Source: Megascapheus bottae
Lineage: Eukaryota; Chordata; Mammalia; Rodentia; Geomyidae
Direction: 5' to 3'
DNA length: 64,000 bases
Assembly: GCA_024803745.1 (NCBI GenBank)
Contig: JANJXV010000048.1
Span: 3,247,501-3,311,500, forward strand
Notes under the pieces: model-generated
What the model saw: the letters and a program-made list of their open reading frames with translations, nothing else
Databases searched by the model: none
Told to the model about the DNA's origin: nothing
Part shown: one piece after another, positions 27,223 through 42,935 of the stretch
How positions within the stretch are numbered: the stretch's first letter is position 1
Layout: each line of letters opens with the position of its first letter
Program-made: the position numbers and the translations under genes

Positions 27223-30200
27223 TCTTACCCTTACCCTAACCCTAACTTAAACGTAACCCCAAACGTAAACCTAAACCTAACCGTAACCATAACCCTTACC
27301 CAAACCCTAACACTAACCCTTAACCTAACCCTAATATTAACCCTAACTCATAACCCTAAAACTTACCCTAACCCTGACTCTAACCCTTACCCTTACCCTT
27401 ACTCTAACACTAACCCTAATTCTAACCCTAACCCTAACCTTAACCCTAACCCTTACCCTAACCCTAACCCTAACCTTTCCTCTAACTCTAACCCTAACCT
27501 TAACCCTAACCCTAACCCTAACCCTAACCCTAACCCTTACCCTTAATCTAACCCAAACCCTAACCCTAACCCTTACCCTAACCCTAACCCTCAACTTTAC
27601 CCTAACCCTAACCCTAATCCTAACCTCAACCTTAATCCTAAACCTAAACCTAAACCTAACCCTAACCCTAACCCTTACCGTAACCCTAACCCTAATCCTA
27701 ACCCTAAACCTACCCTAACCCTAACCTTAACCCTAACCCTAACCCTAACCCTTACCCTTACCCTAACCCTAACCCTAAACCTAATCCTAACCCTTGCCCT
27801 TACCCTCATTCTAACCTTAACCCTAACCCTAACACTAACACTAACCTGAACTCTAACCCTTATCCTTACCCTAACCCTAACCCTAAAACTAACCCTAACC
27901 CTAACCCTTACCCTTACCCTAACCCTAACCCTAACCCTAAACCTAACCTGAACTCTAACCCTTATATTTACCCTAACCCTAAACCTAAACCTAACCCTAA
28001 CGCTAAACCTAAACCTTACCCTTAGAATAACCCTAACCCTAAACTTAACCCTAAACCTTACCCTTACCCTAACGCTAACCCTAAACCTAACCCTAACCTT
28101 AACCCTAACCCTTACCCTTACCCTAACCCTAACCCTAACCCTTACCCTTACCCTAACTCTAACCCTAACCTTAACCATAACCATAACCCTTACCCTACCC
28201 CTTACCCTAACCCTAACCCTAAACCTAACACTAACCCTTACCCTTACCCTAACCCTAACCCTAACCCTTACCCTAACCCAAACCCTAAGCCTAACCCTTA
28301 CCCTAACCCTAAGCCTAAACCTAACCCGAAAACTACCGCTATCCCTAACCCTACCCTAACCCTAACCCCAACCCTAACACTTACCCTTACACTAAACCTA
28401 ACCCTAACCCTTACCCTAACCCTAACCCTAAACCTTACCCTAACCCCTTACCCTAAGCCTAACCCTTAATCCTAACCCTAAACCTACCTCTATCCCTTAC
28501 CATACCCCTAACCCTAACCTAAACCTAACCCTAACCCTAACCCTAAACATAACCTTAACCCTAACCCAAACCCTAACCCTAAATTATACCTAACCCTCAT
28601 CCTAACCCTAACCCTAACCCTAAACCTAACGCTAATCCTACCCTTATCCTAAACTTAACCCTAACACTAACACTTACCCTTACTCTGACCCCTACACTAA
28701 CCCTAACCCTAATCCTAACCCTTACCCTAACCCTAACCCTAATCCTAACCCTTACCCTTACTCTAACACTAACCCTAACCCTAAATCTAATACTTACCCT
28801 AACCCTAACCCTAACCCTAACCCTTACCCTTACCCTAACTCTAACCCTAACCTTAACCATAAGAATAACCCTAAACCTACACTTTACCCTAACCCTAACC
28901 CTAAACCTAATCCGAACCCTAACCCTCTCCCAAACCTTAACTCTTATCCTTACCTTAACCCTAACTCTACACCTAACACTAAACCTTACCCTTACCCTAA
29001 CCATAACCCTAACCCTTACCCTAACCCAAACCCTAACTCTAACCCTTACCCTAACCCTAAGCCTAAACCTAACCCGAACCCTAAGCCTATCCCTAACCCT
29101 ATCCTAACCCTAACCCTTACAATTACCCTAACCCTAAACCTAACCCTTACCCTAACCCTAAACCTTCAACTAACCCTAAAACTAACCCTAACCCCTAACC
29201 CTAACCCTTACGCTAAACCTAACCCAACCCCTAACCCTAAACCTAACCTTAAACCTAACCCTAACCCTAACCCTAACCCTAAACTGAACTCTAACCCTAA
29301 ACCTTACCCTAACCCTTACCCTTACCCTAACCCGAACCCTAAAACTAACACTAACCCTAACCCTAACTCTTACCCTTACCCTAACCCTAACCCTAAACTT
29401 AACCCTAACCCTCACCCTAACCCTGATACCTAAACCTAACCCTAACCCTAACCCTAACCCTTACCCTAACCCTAACCCTAACCCTTACCCTTAATCTAAC
29501 CCAAACCCTAACCCTAACCCTTACCCTAACCCTAACCCTAAACCTTTCCCTAACCCTAACCCTAATCCTAACCTCAACCTTAACCCTAACGCTAACCCTA
29601 ACCCTAACCCTTACACTTACCCTAACCGTAACCCTAAACCTAACACTAACCCTAACCCTTACCCTTACCCTTACCCTAACCCTAAACCTAACCCTAACCC
29701 TTGCCCTTACCCCAACCATAAACCTAAACCTAACCTTAAATCTAACCGTAACCCTAACCCTAAATTTAACCCTTTCCCTAACCGTAACCCTAACCCTAAA
29801 CTTAACCCTAACCCTAAACCTAACCCTTACCCTTAACCTTACCCTAACCCTAAACCTAACCCTAACCCTTGCCCTTACCCTCACTCTAACCTTAACCCTA
29901 ACCCTAACCCTAACACTAACCTGATCTCTAACCCTTGTACTTACCCTAACCCTAACCCTAAACCTTACCATAACCCTAACCCTTACCCTTACCCTAAACT
30001 AACCCTAAACCTAACCTGAACTCTAACCCTTATCCTTACCCTAACCCTAAACCTAAACCTAACCCTAAACCTAAACCTTACCCTTAGTCTAAACCTAAAA
30101 CTAAACCTAAGCCTAAACCTTACCCTTACCCTAACCCTAACCTAAACCCAACACTAACCTTAACCCTAACCCTTACCCTTACCCTAACCCTAACCCTAAC

Positions 30201-30797
30201 CCTTACCCTTACCCTAACTTTAACCCTAACCTTAACCATTACCATAACACTAACCCTACCCCTTACCCTAACCGTAACCCTAAACCTAACCCGAAACCTA
30301 ACCCTATCCCAAACCCTAACTCTTATCATTACACTAATCCAAACCCTAACCCTAACCCATACCCTAACCCTAAGCCTAAACCTAACCCAAACCCTAACCC
30401 TATCCCTAACATTACCCTAACCCTAACCCTAACCCTAAAAATAACCCTAATCCTACCCTTATCCTAAACCTAACAATAACACTAACACCCTTACCCTGAC
30501 CCCTACCCTAACCCTAACACTAACCCTAAACCTTACCCTAACCCTAACCCTAACCCTAACCCTTACCCTTACTCTAACCCTAAACCTAACCCTAACCTTA
30601 ATCCGAAAACTAACCCTAACCCATACCCTAACCCTAACCCTAACCCTTACCCTTACCCTAACCCTAACACTAACTCTAACCCTAAACCTTACCCTAACCC
30701 TAACTCTAATCATTACTCTAGCCCTAACCCTAAACCTAACCTCAAACTTAACCCTAACCCTAACCATCACCATTACACTAACCCTTACCATAATCCC

Positions 30798-30835
<38 letters not shown>

Positions 30836-33800
30836 CCTGAACCTTAACCCAAAGCCTAACCCTAACCCTTACCCTAACACTTACCCTTACTCTAACCCTA
30901 ATTTAAACGTAACCCCAAACCTAAACCTAACCCTAACCCTAACCCTAACCCTAACCCTAACCCTAACAATTACACTTACCCTAACCCTAACCCTTATCCT
31001 AACCCTAACCCTAACCCTAACCCTAACCCTTAACCTAACCGTAACATTAACCCTAACCCATAACCCTAAACCTTACTCTAACCCTAACCCTAAACCTTAC
31101 CCTCATTTTAACACTAACCCTAATTCTAAGACTAACCCTAACCCTAACCCTAACCTGACCCTAACCCTAACCCTAACCCTTCCTCTAATTCTAACCCTAA
31201 CCTCAACCATAACGCTAAACCTAACCCTAACCCTAACCCTTACCCTTAATCTAACCCAAAACCTAACCCTACCTCTTAGCCTAACCCTAACCCTCAACTT
31301 TACCCTAACCCTAACCCTAATCCTAACCTCAACCTTAACCCTAACTCTAAACCTAAATTAACCCTAACCCTTACCCTTACCCTAACACTAAGCCTAAACC
31401 TGACCCGAAACCTAACCCTAACCCTTACCCTAACCCTAACCCTAATCCTAACCCTAAACCTACCCTAACCCTAAACTTTAACCCTAACCCTAACCCTTAC
31501 CCTTACCTTAACCCTAACCCTAAACCTAACCCTAACCCTTGACCTTACCCTCATTCTAACCTTAACCCTAACCCTAACCCTAACACTAACCTGAACTCTA
31601 ACCCTTATCCTTACCCTAACCCTATCCTTAAACCTAACCCTAATCCTAAACCTTACCCTTACCCTAACCCTAACCCTAACCCTAACCCTAACCTGAACTC
31701 TAACCCTTATATTTACCCTAACCCTAAACCTAAACCTAACCCTAACCCTAAACCTAAACCTTACCCTTAGACTAACCCTAACCCTAAACTTAACCCTAAA
31801 CCTTACCCTTACCCTAACGCTAACCCTAAACCTAACCCTAACCTTAACCCTTACCCTAACCCTAACCCTAACCCTTACCCTTACCCTAACTCTAACCCTA
31901 AACTTAACCATAACCATAACCCTTACCCTACCCCTTAACCTAACCCTAACCCTAAACCTAACCTGAAACCTACCCTATCCCAAACCCTAACTCTTATCCT
32001 TACCCTAACCCTAAACCTAAACCTAACACTAACCCTTACCCTTACCCTAACCCTAACACGAACCCTTACCCTAACCCAAACCCTAACCGAAACCCTTACC
32101 CTAACCCTAAGCCTAAACCTAACCCGAACCCTACCCCTATCCCTAACCCTACCCTAACCCTAACCCTAACCCTTACCCTAACCCTAAGCCTAAACCTAAC
32201 CCGAACCCTACCCCTATCCCTAACCCTACCCTAACCCTAACCCTAACCCTTACCCTTACCCTAAACCTAACACTAACCCTTACCCTAACCCTAACCCTAA
32301 CCCTTACCCTAACCCTAACCCTAACCCTAAACCTAACCCCTAATCCTAACCCTAAACCTAACTCTAACCCTTACCATAACCCTAACCCTAACCTTAAACC
32401 TAACCCTCACTCTAACCCTAACCCTAACCCTAACCCTAAAACTAACCTGAATCCTACCCTTATCCTAAACTTAACCCTAACACTAACTCTTACACTTACC
32501 CTGACCCCTACCCTAACCCTAACCCTAATCCTAACCCTTACCCTAACCCTAACCCTAACCCTAACCCTTACCTTTACCCTAACCCTAAAACTAACCCTAA
32601 TCTTAATCCTAACCCTAACCCTCACCCATACCCTAACCCTACCCCTAACCCTAACCCTAAACCTTAACCTTAACCTAACCCTAACCCTTACTCGTACCCT
32701 CACCCTAACCCTAAACTCAACCTTAACCCTAACCCTAATCCTAACCCTAAACCTAACCCTTACCCTTACCCAACACTAAGCCTAACCCTAAACCTAAACC
32801 AAACCCTAACCCTTATCCTAACCCTAACCCTAATCCTAACCGTAAACCTAACCCTAAACCTAACATTAACCCTAACCCTAAGCCTAACCCTAAACCTTAC
32901 CCTAACCCTAACCCTAACCCTAACCGTAACCCTTACCCAAACCATAACCCCAATCCTAACCCTAACCCTTACCCTTACCCTCACCCTAACCTTAACCCCA
33001 ACCCTAACCCTAACCTTAACTCTAACCCTTATGCTTACCCTAACCCTAAACCAAACCTAAACCTAACCCTTACCCTTAACCTAAGCCAAAACCTAACCCT
33101 AACTCGTTCCCTTACCCTAACCCTAAACCTAACCCTAAACCTAACCCTAAATATAACCCTAACCCTTACCCTTACCCTAACCCTAACCATAACCCTAACA
33201 CTAACCCTAACCTTACCCCTAAGCCTTACCCTAACACTAACGTTAACCCTAACCCGTATCCTTACCCTACCCCTAACCCTTACCCTAACCCTAAACCTAA
33301 CCGTAACCCTAAACCTAACCCTTACCCTAAACCTAACCCTAACCCTAAACCTAACCTTAACCTTTACCCTTACCCTAACCCTAACCCTAACCCTAAACCT
33401 AACCGTAACCCTTAACTTAACCCTAACCCTTACCCTTACCCTAAACCTAACCCTAACACTAAGTTTACCCTTACCCTTACCCTAACCCTAAACCTAACCC
33501 TAACCCTTACCCTTACCCTAACCCTAACACTAACCCTTACCCTAACTCTAACTCTAACTTTAACCCTAACACGTACCCTAAACCTAACCCTAACCATAAC
33601 CCATACCCTAACCTTAACCCTAACCCTAACACTAACACTAACACTTATCCCAACCCTAACCCTAACCCTAAGCCTAACTCTAACACTTACCCTAACCCTA
33701 ACCCTAACCCTTATCCTAATCCTAACCCAACCCTAACCCTTAACCCAACCCTAACACTAACCCTAACCCCTAAACCTAACCCTTACCCTAACTCTAACCC

Positions 33801-34324
33801 GAACCCTAACCCTTACCCTTACCCTAACCCTACCCCTAACTCTAACCCTAACTCTAACCCTAACCCTAACCCTTACGCTAACCCTAACCCTAACCTCAAT
33901 TTTAACCCTAACCCGAACCCTAACCCTCACCCTTACCCAAACCCTTAACCAAAACCTAACCGTAACTCTAATCCCTAACCATAACCCTTACCCTAACCTT
34001 TACCCTTACTATAACCCTAACCCTAACTCTAACCCTAACCCTGACCCTAACCCTTCCCCTAACCCTAACCCTAAGCCTTCCTCTAACTCTAACCCTAACC
34101 TCAACCATAACCCTAACCCTAACCCTAACCTTACCCTTAACGTAACCCTAACACTAACACTAACCCTTACCCCGCCCCTAACACTAAGCCTGACCCTGAC
34201 CCTAAACCTAATCCTAACCCTTAGGCTAACCCTAACCCTAATCCTAACCCTAAACCTAACTCTAAACCTAACCCTACTCTAATCCTTACCCTTACCCTAA
34301 CCCTAACTTTAACCCTAACCCTAA

Positions 34325-37049
34325 CCATAACCCTAACCTGAACTCTAACCCATATCCTTACCCTACCCCTAAACCTAACCCTAACCCTAACCCTAACCCA
34401 TACACTTACCCTAACCCCTAACCCTAATCCTAACCCTAACCCTTACCCTAACCATAACCCTAACCCTAACCTTAACACTTACACTTACCCTAACCCTAAC
34501 CCTTATCCTAACCCTAAGCCTAACCCTTAACCTAACCCTAACCCTAACATTAACAGTAACCGTTACTCTTAACCTAACCCTACACCTAACTCTAACCCTA
34601 ACCGTAACCCTAACCCTTACCCTAACCTAACCCTAACCCTTACCCTATCCCTAACCCTAACCCTAACCCTAACCCTAACCCTAACCTTAATTCTAACCCT
34701 AACCCTAAACCTTACCCTTACCCTAACCTTAACCCGAAACCTAACCTTAACACTAACCCTAACCCTAACCTTAACCCTAACCCTAACCCTTGACCTTACC
34801 TGAACCCTAACCCCTTACCCTAACTCCAACCCTAACCCTAACCCTAACCCTAACCCTAACCTAATCCTAAACCTAACCCTAACCCTAACCCTAACCCTAA
34901 ACCTTACCCTTACCCTAACCCTAACCTAAACCTAACCCTAACCCTAACCCTAACCCTAAACTTAACTCTAACCCTAAACCATACCCTAACACTTACCCTT
35001 ACCCTAACCCTAACCCTTATCCTAACCCTAACCCTAAACCTAAAACTAACCCTTAACCTAACCCTAACATTAACCCTAACCCCTAACCCTAACCCTTACC
35101 GTAACCCTAACCCTAACCCTTACCCTTACCCTAACACTAATCCTAACTCTAACACTAACCCTAAACCAAACCCTATCCCTTACCTTAACCCTAACCCTAA
35201 CCCTTCCTCTAACTCTAACCCTAATCTCAACCATAACCCTATCCCTAACCTTAACCCTAAACCTTACCCTAAATCTAACCCAAACTCTAAACCTAACCCT
35301 TACCCTAACCCTAACCCTAACCCTAACCCTTTCCCTGTCCCTAAACCTAATCCTAACCTCAACCTTAACCCTAACCCTAACCCTAACCCTAACAATGACC
35401 CTTACCCTTACCCTAACACTAAGCCTAACCCTGACCGGTACCCTCACCTTAACCCTTACCCTAAACCTAACCCTAATCCTAAACCTAAACCTAACCCTAA
35501 CCCTAATCTTAAACATAACCCTAACACTACCCCTAATCCTTACCCTTAAACTAACCCTAACCCTAAACCTAAACCTAACCCTTGCCCTTACCCTCACTCT
35601 AACCTTAACCCTAACCCTAACCCTAACACTAACCTGAACTCTAACCCTTATCATTACCCTAACCATAACCCTAAACCTAACCCGAACCCTAACCCTTACC
35701 CTTACCCTAAACCTAACCCTAGCCCTAACCCTAACCCTAACCTTAACCCTAAACCTAACCGTAACCCTAAACCTTACCCTTACCTTAACGCTAACCCTAA
35801 ACCTAGCCTAAACCCTAACCCTAACCCTAACCCTCATCCTTACCCTAACCCTAAAGCTAAACCTAACCATAACCCTAAACATAAACCTTAACCTTAGATT
35901 AACCCTAACCCTAAACCTAGCACTGAACCTTAACCTTACCCTAACCTTAACCCTAAACCTATCCCTAACCTTAACCCTAACCCTTACACTTACCCTAACC
36001 CTAACCCTAACCCTTACCCTTACCCTAACTCAAACCCTAACCTTAACCATAACCATAACCCTAACCCTACCCCTTACCCTAACCCTAAACCTAACTCGAA
36101 CCCTAACCCTATCCCAAACCCTAACTCTTATCCTTACCCTAACCCTAACCCTAAACCTAACACTAACCCTTACCCTTACCCTAACCCTTACCCTAACCTT
36201 AACACTTACACTTACCCTAACCCTAACCCTTATACTAACCCTAATCCTAACCCTTAACCTGACCCTAACCCTAACACTAACCCTAACCGTTACCCTTAAC
36301 CTAACCCTAAACCTAACTCTAACCCTAACCCTAACCCTTACCCTTACCCTAACCTAACACTAACCCTTACCCTATCGCTAACCCTAAACCTAACCCTAAC
36401 CTTAACACTAACCCTAACCCTAAACCTTACCCTTACCCTAAACCTAACCCTAAACCTAACCCTAACCCTAACCCTAACCTTAACCCTAACCTTAACCCTT
36501 GACCTTACTCTAACCCTAACCCTAAACCTAACCCTAACCCTAACCCTAAACCTAAACCTTACCCTTACCCTAACCCTAACCCTAAACCTAACCCTAACCC
36601 TAACCCTAAACTTAACTCTAACCCTAAACCTTACCATAACCCTTACCCTTACCCTAAACTTAACCCTAAGACTAAACCTAACCCTAACCCTAACTCTTAC
36701 CCTTACCCTAACCCCAACCCTAAACCTAACCTTAACTCTAACCCTAAACCTTACCATAACCCTTACCCTAACCCTAACTCTAACCCCAATCCTAACTCTA
36801 ATGCCAACCCTAACCCTAACCCTAACCCTTACCCTAAACCTAACCCTAACCCTTACTCAAACCCTAACCTTAACCTCAATCTTAACCCTAACCCTAACCC
36901 TCACCCTTACACTAAACCTTACCCTAACCCCAACCCTAACCCTTACCCTAACCCTAAACATAACCCTAACCTCAACCTTAATCCAAAGCCTAAACCTAAC
37001 CCTTACCCTAACACTTACCCTTACCCTAACCCTAACCCTAAAACTAACC

Positions 37050-37082
<33 letters not shown>

Positions 37083-37988
37083 GCCCTAACACTTACCCTT
37101 ACCCTAACCCTAACCCTAAAAGTAACTCAACCCTATACCTAACCCTAAACCTAACCGTAACCCTAACCATTACCCTAACCCTAACCCTAACCGTAACCCT
37201 TAATCTTACCCTAACATTAACCCTAACACCTAACCCTAAACCTTACCGTAAACCTAACCCTAACCCTAACCGTTACCCTTAATCTAACACTCACCCTAAC
37301 TCTAACACTAACCCTAACCCAAACCCTAACCCTTACCCTAACCCTAACCCTTCCTCTAACTCTAACCCTAACCGTTACCCTTAATCTAACCCAAACCCTA
37401 AACCTAACCCTTACCCTAATCCTAATCCTAACCCTTACCCTAACCCTAACCCTAATCCTAAACTCAACCTTAACCCTACACCTAACCCTAACCCTAACCC
37501 TAACCCTTACCCTAACACTAAGCCTAACCCTGACCCAAAACCTAACCCTAACTATTACCCTAACCCTAACCCTAATCATAACCCTAAACCTAACCCTAAC
37601 CCTAAACATAACCCTAACCCTAACACTACCCCTAACCCTTACCCTTACCATAACCCTAACCCTAAACCTAACCCTAACCCTTGCCCTTACCCTCACTCTA
37701 ACCTTAACCCTAACCCTAACCCTAACATCAACCTGAACTCTAAACCTTATCCTTACCCTAACCCTAAACGTAAACCTAAACCTAACCCTAACCCTTACCC
37801 TTAACCTAACCCTAACCCTAACCCTAACCCTAACCCTAACCTGAACTCTACCCCTTATCCTTACCCTAACCCTAAACCTAAACCTAACCGTATCCCTAAA
37901 CCTAAACCTTACCCTTAGACTAACCCTAACCCTAAACCTAACCGTAAACCTTACCCTTACCCTAACCCTAACCTTAACCTAACCCTTA
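34325..37988. repeat. 3664 bp tandem duplication, copy A
   Basis: Begins with CTGAACTCTAACCCATATCC (AACTCT at 34341) and includes CTCCAACCC near 34,825, AACAATGACCC (about 35,393), ACCGGTACC (35434-35442), TTAACGCTAACC, CCTTAGATTAACC, CTCGAACCC, CTTATACTAACCC (about 36,230), CTAATGCCAACC near 36,800 and AAAAGTAACTCAACC (about 37,118). It contains about 654 bases, roughly 36,240-36,900, that the next copy lacks. A third copy lies at 57.4-60.8 kb. Confidence 0.88.
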
Positions 37989-40900
37989 CCATAACCCTAA
38001 CCTGAACTCTAACCCATATCCTTACCCTACCCCTAAACCTAACCCTAACCCTAACCCTAACCCATACACTTACCCTAACCCCTAACCCTAATCCTAACCC
38101 TAACCCTTACCCTAACCATAACCCTAACCCTAACCTTAACACTTACACTTACCCTAACCCTAACCCTTATCCTAACCCTAAGCCTAACCCTTAACCTAAC
38201 CCTAACCCTAACATTAACAGTAACCGTTACTCTTAACCTAACCCTACACCTAACTCTAACCCTAACCCTAACCCTAACCCTAACCCTTACCCTAACCTAA
38301 CCCTAACCCTTACCCTATCCCTAACCCTAACCCTAACCCTAACCTTAATTCTAACCCTAACCCTAAACCTTACCCTTACCCTAACCTTAACCCTAAACCT
38401 AACCTTAACACTAACCCTAATCCTAAACTTAACCCTAACCCTAACCCTTGACCTTACCTTAACCCTAACCCCTTACCCTAACTCCAACCCTAACCCTAAC
38501 CCTAACCCTAACCCTAACCTAATCCTAAACCTAACCCTAACCCTAACCCTAACCCTAACCCTAAACCTTACCCTTACCCTAACCCTAACCTAAACCTAAC
38601 CCTAACCCTAACCCTAACCCTAAAGTTAACTCTAACCCTAAACCATACCCTAACACTTACCCTTACCCTAACCCTAACCCTTATCCTAACCCTAACCCTA
38701 AACCTAACCCTAACCCTTAACCTAACCCTAACATTAACCCTAACCCCTAACCCTAACCCTTACCGTAACACTAACCCTAACCCTTACCCTTACCCTAACA
38801 CTAACCCTAACTCTAACACTAACCCTAAAACAAACCCTAACCCTTACCTTAACCCTAACCCTAACCCTTCCTCTAACTCTAACCCTAATCTCAACCATAA
38901 CCCTATCCCTAACCCTAACCCTAAACCTTACCCTTAATCTAACCCAAACTCTAAACCTAACCCTTACCCTAACCCTAACCCTAACCCTAACCCTTTCCCT
39001 ATCCCTAACCCTAATCCTAACCTCAACCTTAACCCTAACCCTAACCCTAACCCTAACAATGACCCTTACCCTTACCCTAACACTAAGCCTAACCCTGACC
39101 GGTACCCTCACCTTAACCCTTACCCTAAACCTAACCCTAATCCTAAACCTAAACCTAACCCTAACCCTAATCTTAAACATAACCCTAACCCTACCCCTAA
39201 TCCTTACCCTTAAACTAACCCTAACCCTAAACCTAAACCTAACCCTTGCCCTTACCCTCACTCTAACCTTAACCCTAACCCCAACCCTAACACTAACCTG
39301 AACTCTAACCCTTATCCTTACCCTAACCATAACCCTAAACCTAAACCGAACCCTAACCCTTACCCTTACCCTAAACCTAACCCTAACCCTAACCCTCACC
39401 CTAAGCTTAACCCTAAACCTAACCGTAACCCTAAACCTTACCCTTACCTTAACGCTAACCCTAACCCTAGCCTAAACCCTAACCCTAACCCTAACCCTCA
39501 TCCTTACCCTAACCCTAAAGCTAAACCTAACCCTAACCCTAAACATAAACCTTAACCTTAGATTAACCCTAACCCTAAACCTAACACTGAGCCTTAACCT
39601 TACCCTAACCTTAACCCTAAACCTATCCCTAACCTTAACCCTAACCCTTACACTTACCCTAACTCTATCCCTAACCCTTACCCTTACCCTAACTCAAACC
39701 CTAACCTTAACCATAACCATAACCCTAACCCTACCCCTTACCCTAACCCTAAACCTAACTCGAACCCTAACCCTATCCCAAACCCTAACTCTTATCCTTA
39801 CCATAACCCTAACCCTAAACCTAACACTAACCCTTACCCTTACCCTAACCCTTACCCTAACCTTAACACTTACACTTACCCTAACCCTAACCCTTATACT
39901 AACCCTAACCCTAACCCTCACCCTTACCCTAAACCTTACCCTAACCCCAACCCTAACACTTACCCTAACCCTAAACCTAACCCTAACCTCAACCTTAATC
40001 CAAAGCCTAAACCTAACCCTTACCCTAACACTTACCCTTACCCTAACCCTAACCCTAAAACTAACCCTAACCCTAACCCTAACCCTAACCATTACACTAA
40101 CCCTAACCCTAACACTTACCCTTACCCTAACCCTAACCCTAAAAGTAACTCAACCCTATACCTAACCCTAAACCTAACCGTAACCTAAACCTTACCCGAA
40201 CCCTAACCCTTAATCTTACCCTAACATTAACCCTAACACCTAACCCTAAACCTTACCGTAAACCTTACCCTAACCCTAACCGTTACCCTTAATCTAACAC
40301 TCACCCTAACTCTAACACTAACCCTAACCCAAACCCTAACCCTTACCCTAACCCTAACCCTAATCCTAACCTCAACCTTAACCCTACACCTATCCCTAAC
40401 CCTATCCCTAACCCTTACCCTAACACTAAACCTAACCCTGACCCAAACCCTAACCCTAACTATTACCCTAACCCTAACCCTAATCATAACCCTAAACCTA
40501 AACCTAACCCTAAACATAACCCTAACCCTAACACTACCCCTAACCCTTACCCTTACCATAACCCTAAACTTAAACCTAACCCTAACCCTTGCCCTTACCC
40601 TCACTCTAACCTTAACCCTAACCCTAACCCTAACATCAACCTGAACTCTAACCCTTATCCTTACACTAACCCTAAACGTAAACCTAAACCTAACCCTAAC
40701 CCTTACCCTTAACCTAACCCTAACCCTAACCCTAACCCTCACCCTAACCCTAACCTGAACTCTACCCCTTATCCTTACCCTAACCCTAAACCTAAACATA
40801 ACCGTATCCCTAAACCTAAACCTTACCCTTAGACTAACCCTAAACCTAAACCTAACCCTAAACCTTACCCTTACCCTAACCCTAAACCTAAACCTAACCC

Positions 40901-40998
40901 TAACCTTAACTCTAACCCTTACCCTTACCCTAACCCTAACCCTAAACCTTACCCTTACCCTAAATCTAACCCTAACCATAACCATAACCATAACCCTA
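37989..40998. repeat. 3664 bp tandem duplication, copy B, with a 654 bp deletion
   Basis: AACTCT of the start marker lies at 38005 and ACCGGTACC at 39098-39106, both offset 3664 from copy A. After the CTTATACTAACCC marker (about 39,895) the sequence jumps straight to CTCACCCTTACCCTAAACC, which in copy A comes about 654 bases later, and the offset becomes 3010 (TTAATCTTACC at 37200 and 40210). The jump joins two telomeric stretches with no foreign base, as expected for deletion between similar repeats. Confidence 0.87.
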
Positions 40999-42900
40999 AA
41001 CCTACCCCTTACCCTAAGCCTAACCCTAAACCTAACCCGAACCCTAACCCTATCCCAAACCCTAACCTCTATCCTTACCCTAACCCTAACACTAAACCTA
41101 ACACTAACCCTTACCCTAAGCCTAAACCTAACCCGAACCCTAAACCTATCCCTAACCCTACCCGAACCCTAACCCTAACCCTAACCATTACCCTTACCCT
41201 AACCCTAACCCTAACCCTTACCCTAACCATAACCCTAACCCTTACCCAAACCCTAACCCTAACCCTAACCCAAACCCTAACCTAACCCAACCCTAACCCT
41301 AACCCTAACCCTAACCTTAATCTTAACCCTAACACTAACCCTAACCCTTGCCCTTACCCTAACACTAAACCTAACCCTCACCCTAAACCTAACCCTAAGC
41401 CTAAACCTAAACCTAACCCTAATCCTACCCTTATCCTAAACCTAACTCTAACACTAACAGTTACCCTTACCCTGACCCCTACCCTAACCCTAACCCTAAC
41501 CCTTACCCTAAACCTAAACCTAACCCTAACCCTTACCCTTACCGTAACCCTAAATCTAACCCTAACCTTAATCCTAACCCTAACCATAACCCATACCCTA
41601 ACCCTACCCCTACCCCTAACTCTAAACCTTACCCTTACACTAAACGTAACCCTAACCCTAACCCAAACCTAAACCTAACCCTAACCCTAACCCTAACCAT
41701 TACGCTTACCCTAACACCAACCCTAAACATAACCCTAACCCTAACCCTAATACATACCCTTACGCTAACCCTAACCGTAACCGTAACCCTAACCCTAACC
41801 CTACCCATAAACCTTACCCTAACCCTATCCCTAACCCTAACCCTAACCCTTACCCTTACCCTAACCCTAACCCTAACCTTAACCCCAACCCTAAACCTAA
41901 TCCTAACTCTAACCCTTACCCTTACCCTAACCCTAAACCTAACCCTAATCCTAACCCTTATCCTAACCCTAACCCTAAACCTAACCCTAACCTTACCCTT
42001 ACCCTCAGCCCAACCCTAACCTTAACCCTAACCCTAACCTTAACCCTAACCCTTACCCTTACCCAAACCCTAACCCTAACCCTATCCCTAAGCCTCACCC
42101 TAACCCTAAACCTAACCCTTACCCTTACCCTTACTCTAAACCTAAACCTAAATATAATCCTTACCCTAACCCTAACCCTAACCCTAACCTTACCCTTACC
42201 CTCACCCCAACCCTAACGTTAACCATAACCCGAAACTTAACCCTGACCCTGACCCTTACCCAAACCCTAAACCTAACCCTAACCCTTACCCTTACCCTAA
42301 CCCTAACCCAAAACCTAACCTTAACCCTTACCCTTACAGTAAGCCTAACCCTAACCCTAAACCTAACCCTAAACCTAAACTTAACCCTAACCCTTACCCT
42401 AAACCTAACCCTAACCCTACCCTTACCGTTACCCTTACCCTAACCCTAAACCTAACCCTAACCCTTACCCAAACCCTAAACCTAACCCTAACCCTTACCC
42501 TTACCCTAACCCTAACACTAAACCTAACCCTAACCCTAACCCTAACCCTAATCCTAACCCTAACCCTAACCCTTACCCTTGCCCTTACCCTTACCCTAAC
42601 CTTAACCCTAAACTTAAACTTAACCCTAACACTAACCCTAACCCTTACCCTTACCCTTACCCTAACCCTAACCCTAACCTCAACCTTAAGCCTAACGTTA
42701 ACCCTAACCCTAACCCTAACCCTTACCCTTACTCTAACACTAAGCCTAACGGTAAACCTAAACTTAACCCTAACCCTTACCCTAACCCTAACCCTAATCC
42801 TAACCCTAAACCTAAACCAAATCTAACACTACCCTCAACCTTAACCCTAACCCTAAACCTAACCCTAACCCTTACCCTTACCCTAACACTAACCCTAACC

Positions 42901-42935
<35 letters not shown>

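Noticed and set aside
35434..35442. ACCGGTACC as a possible protein-binding or cloning site
   Set aside because: It also occurs at 39098 by duplication and similar bases occur near 252. It is explained by two neighbouring substitutions in the repeat; there is no vector sequence around it.
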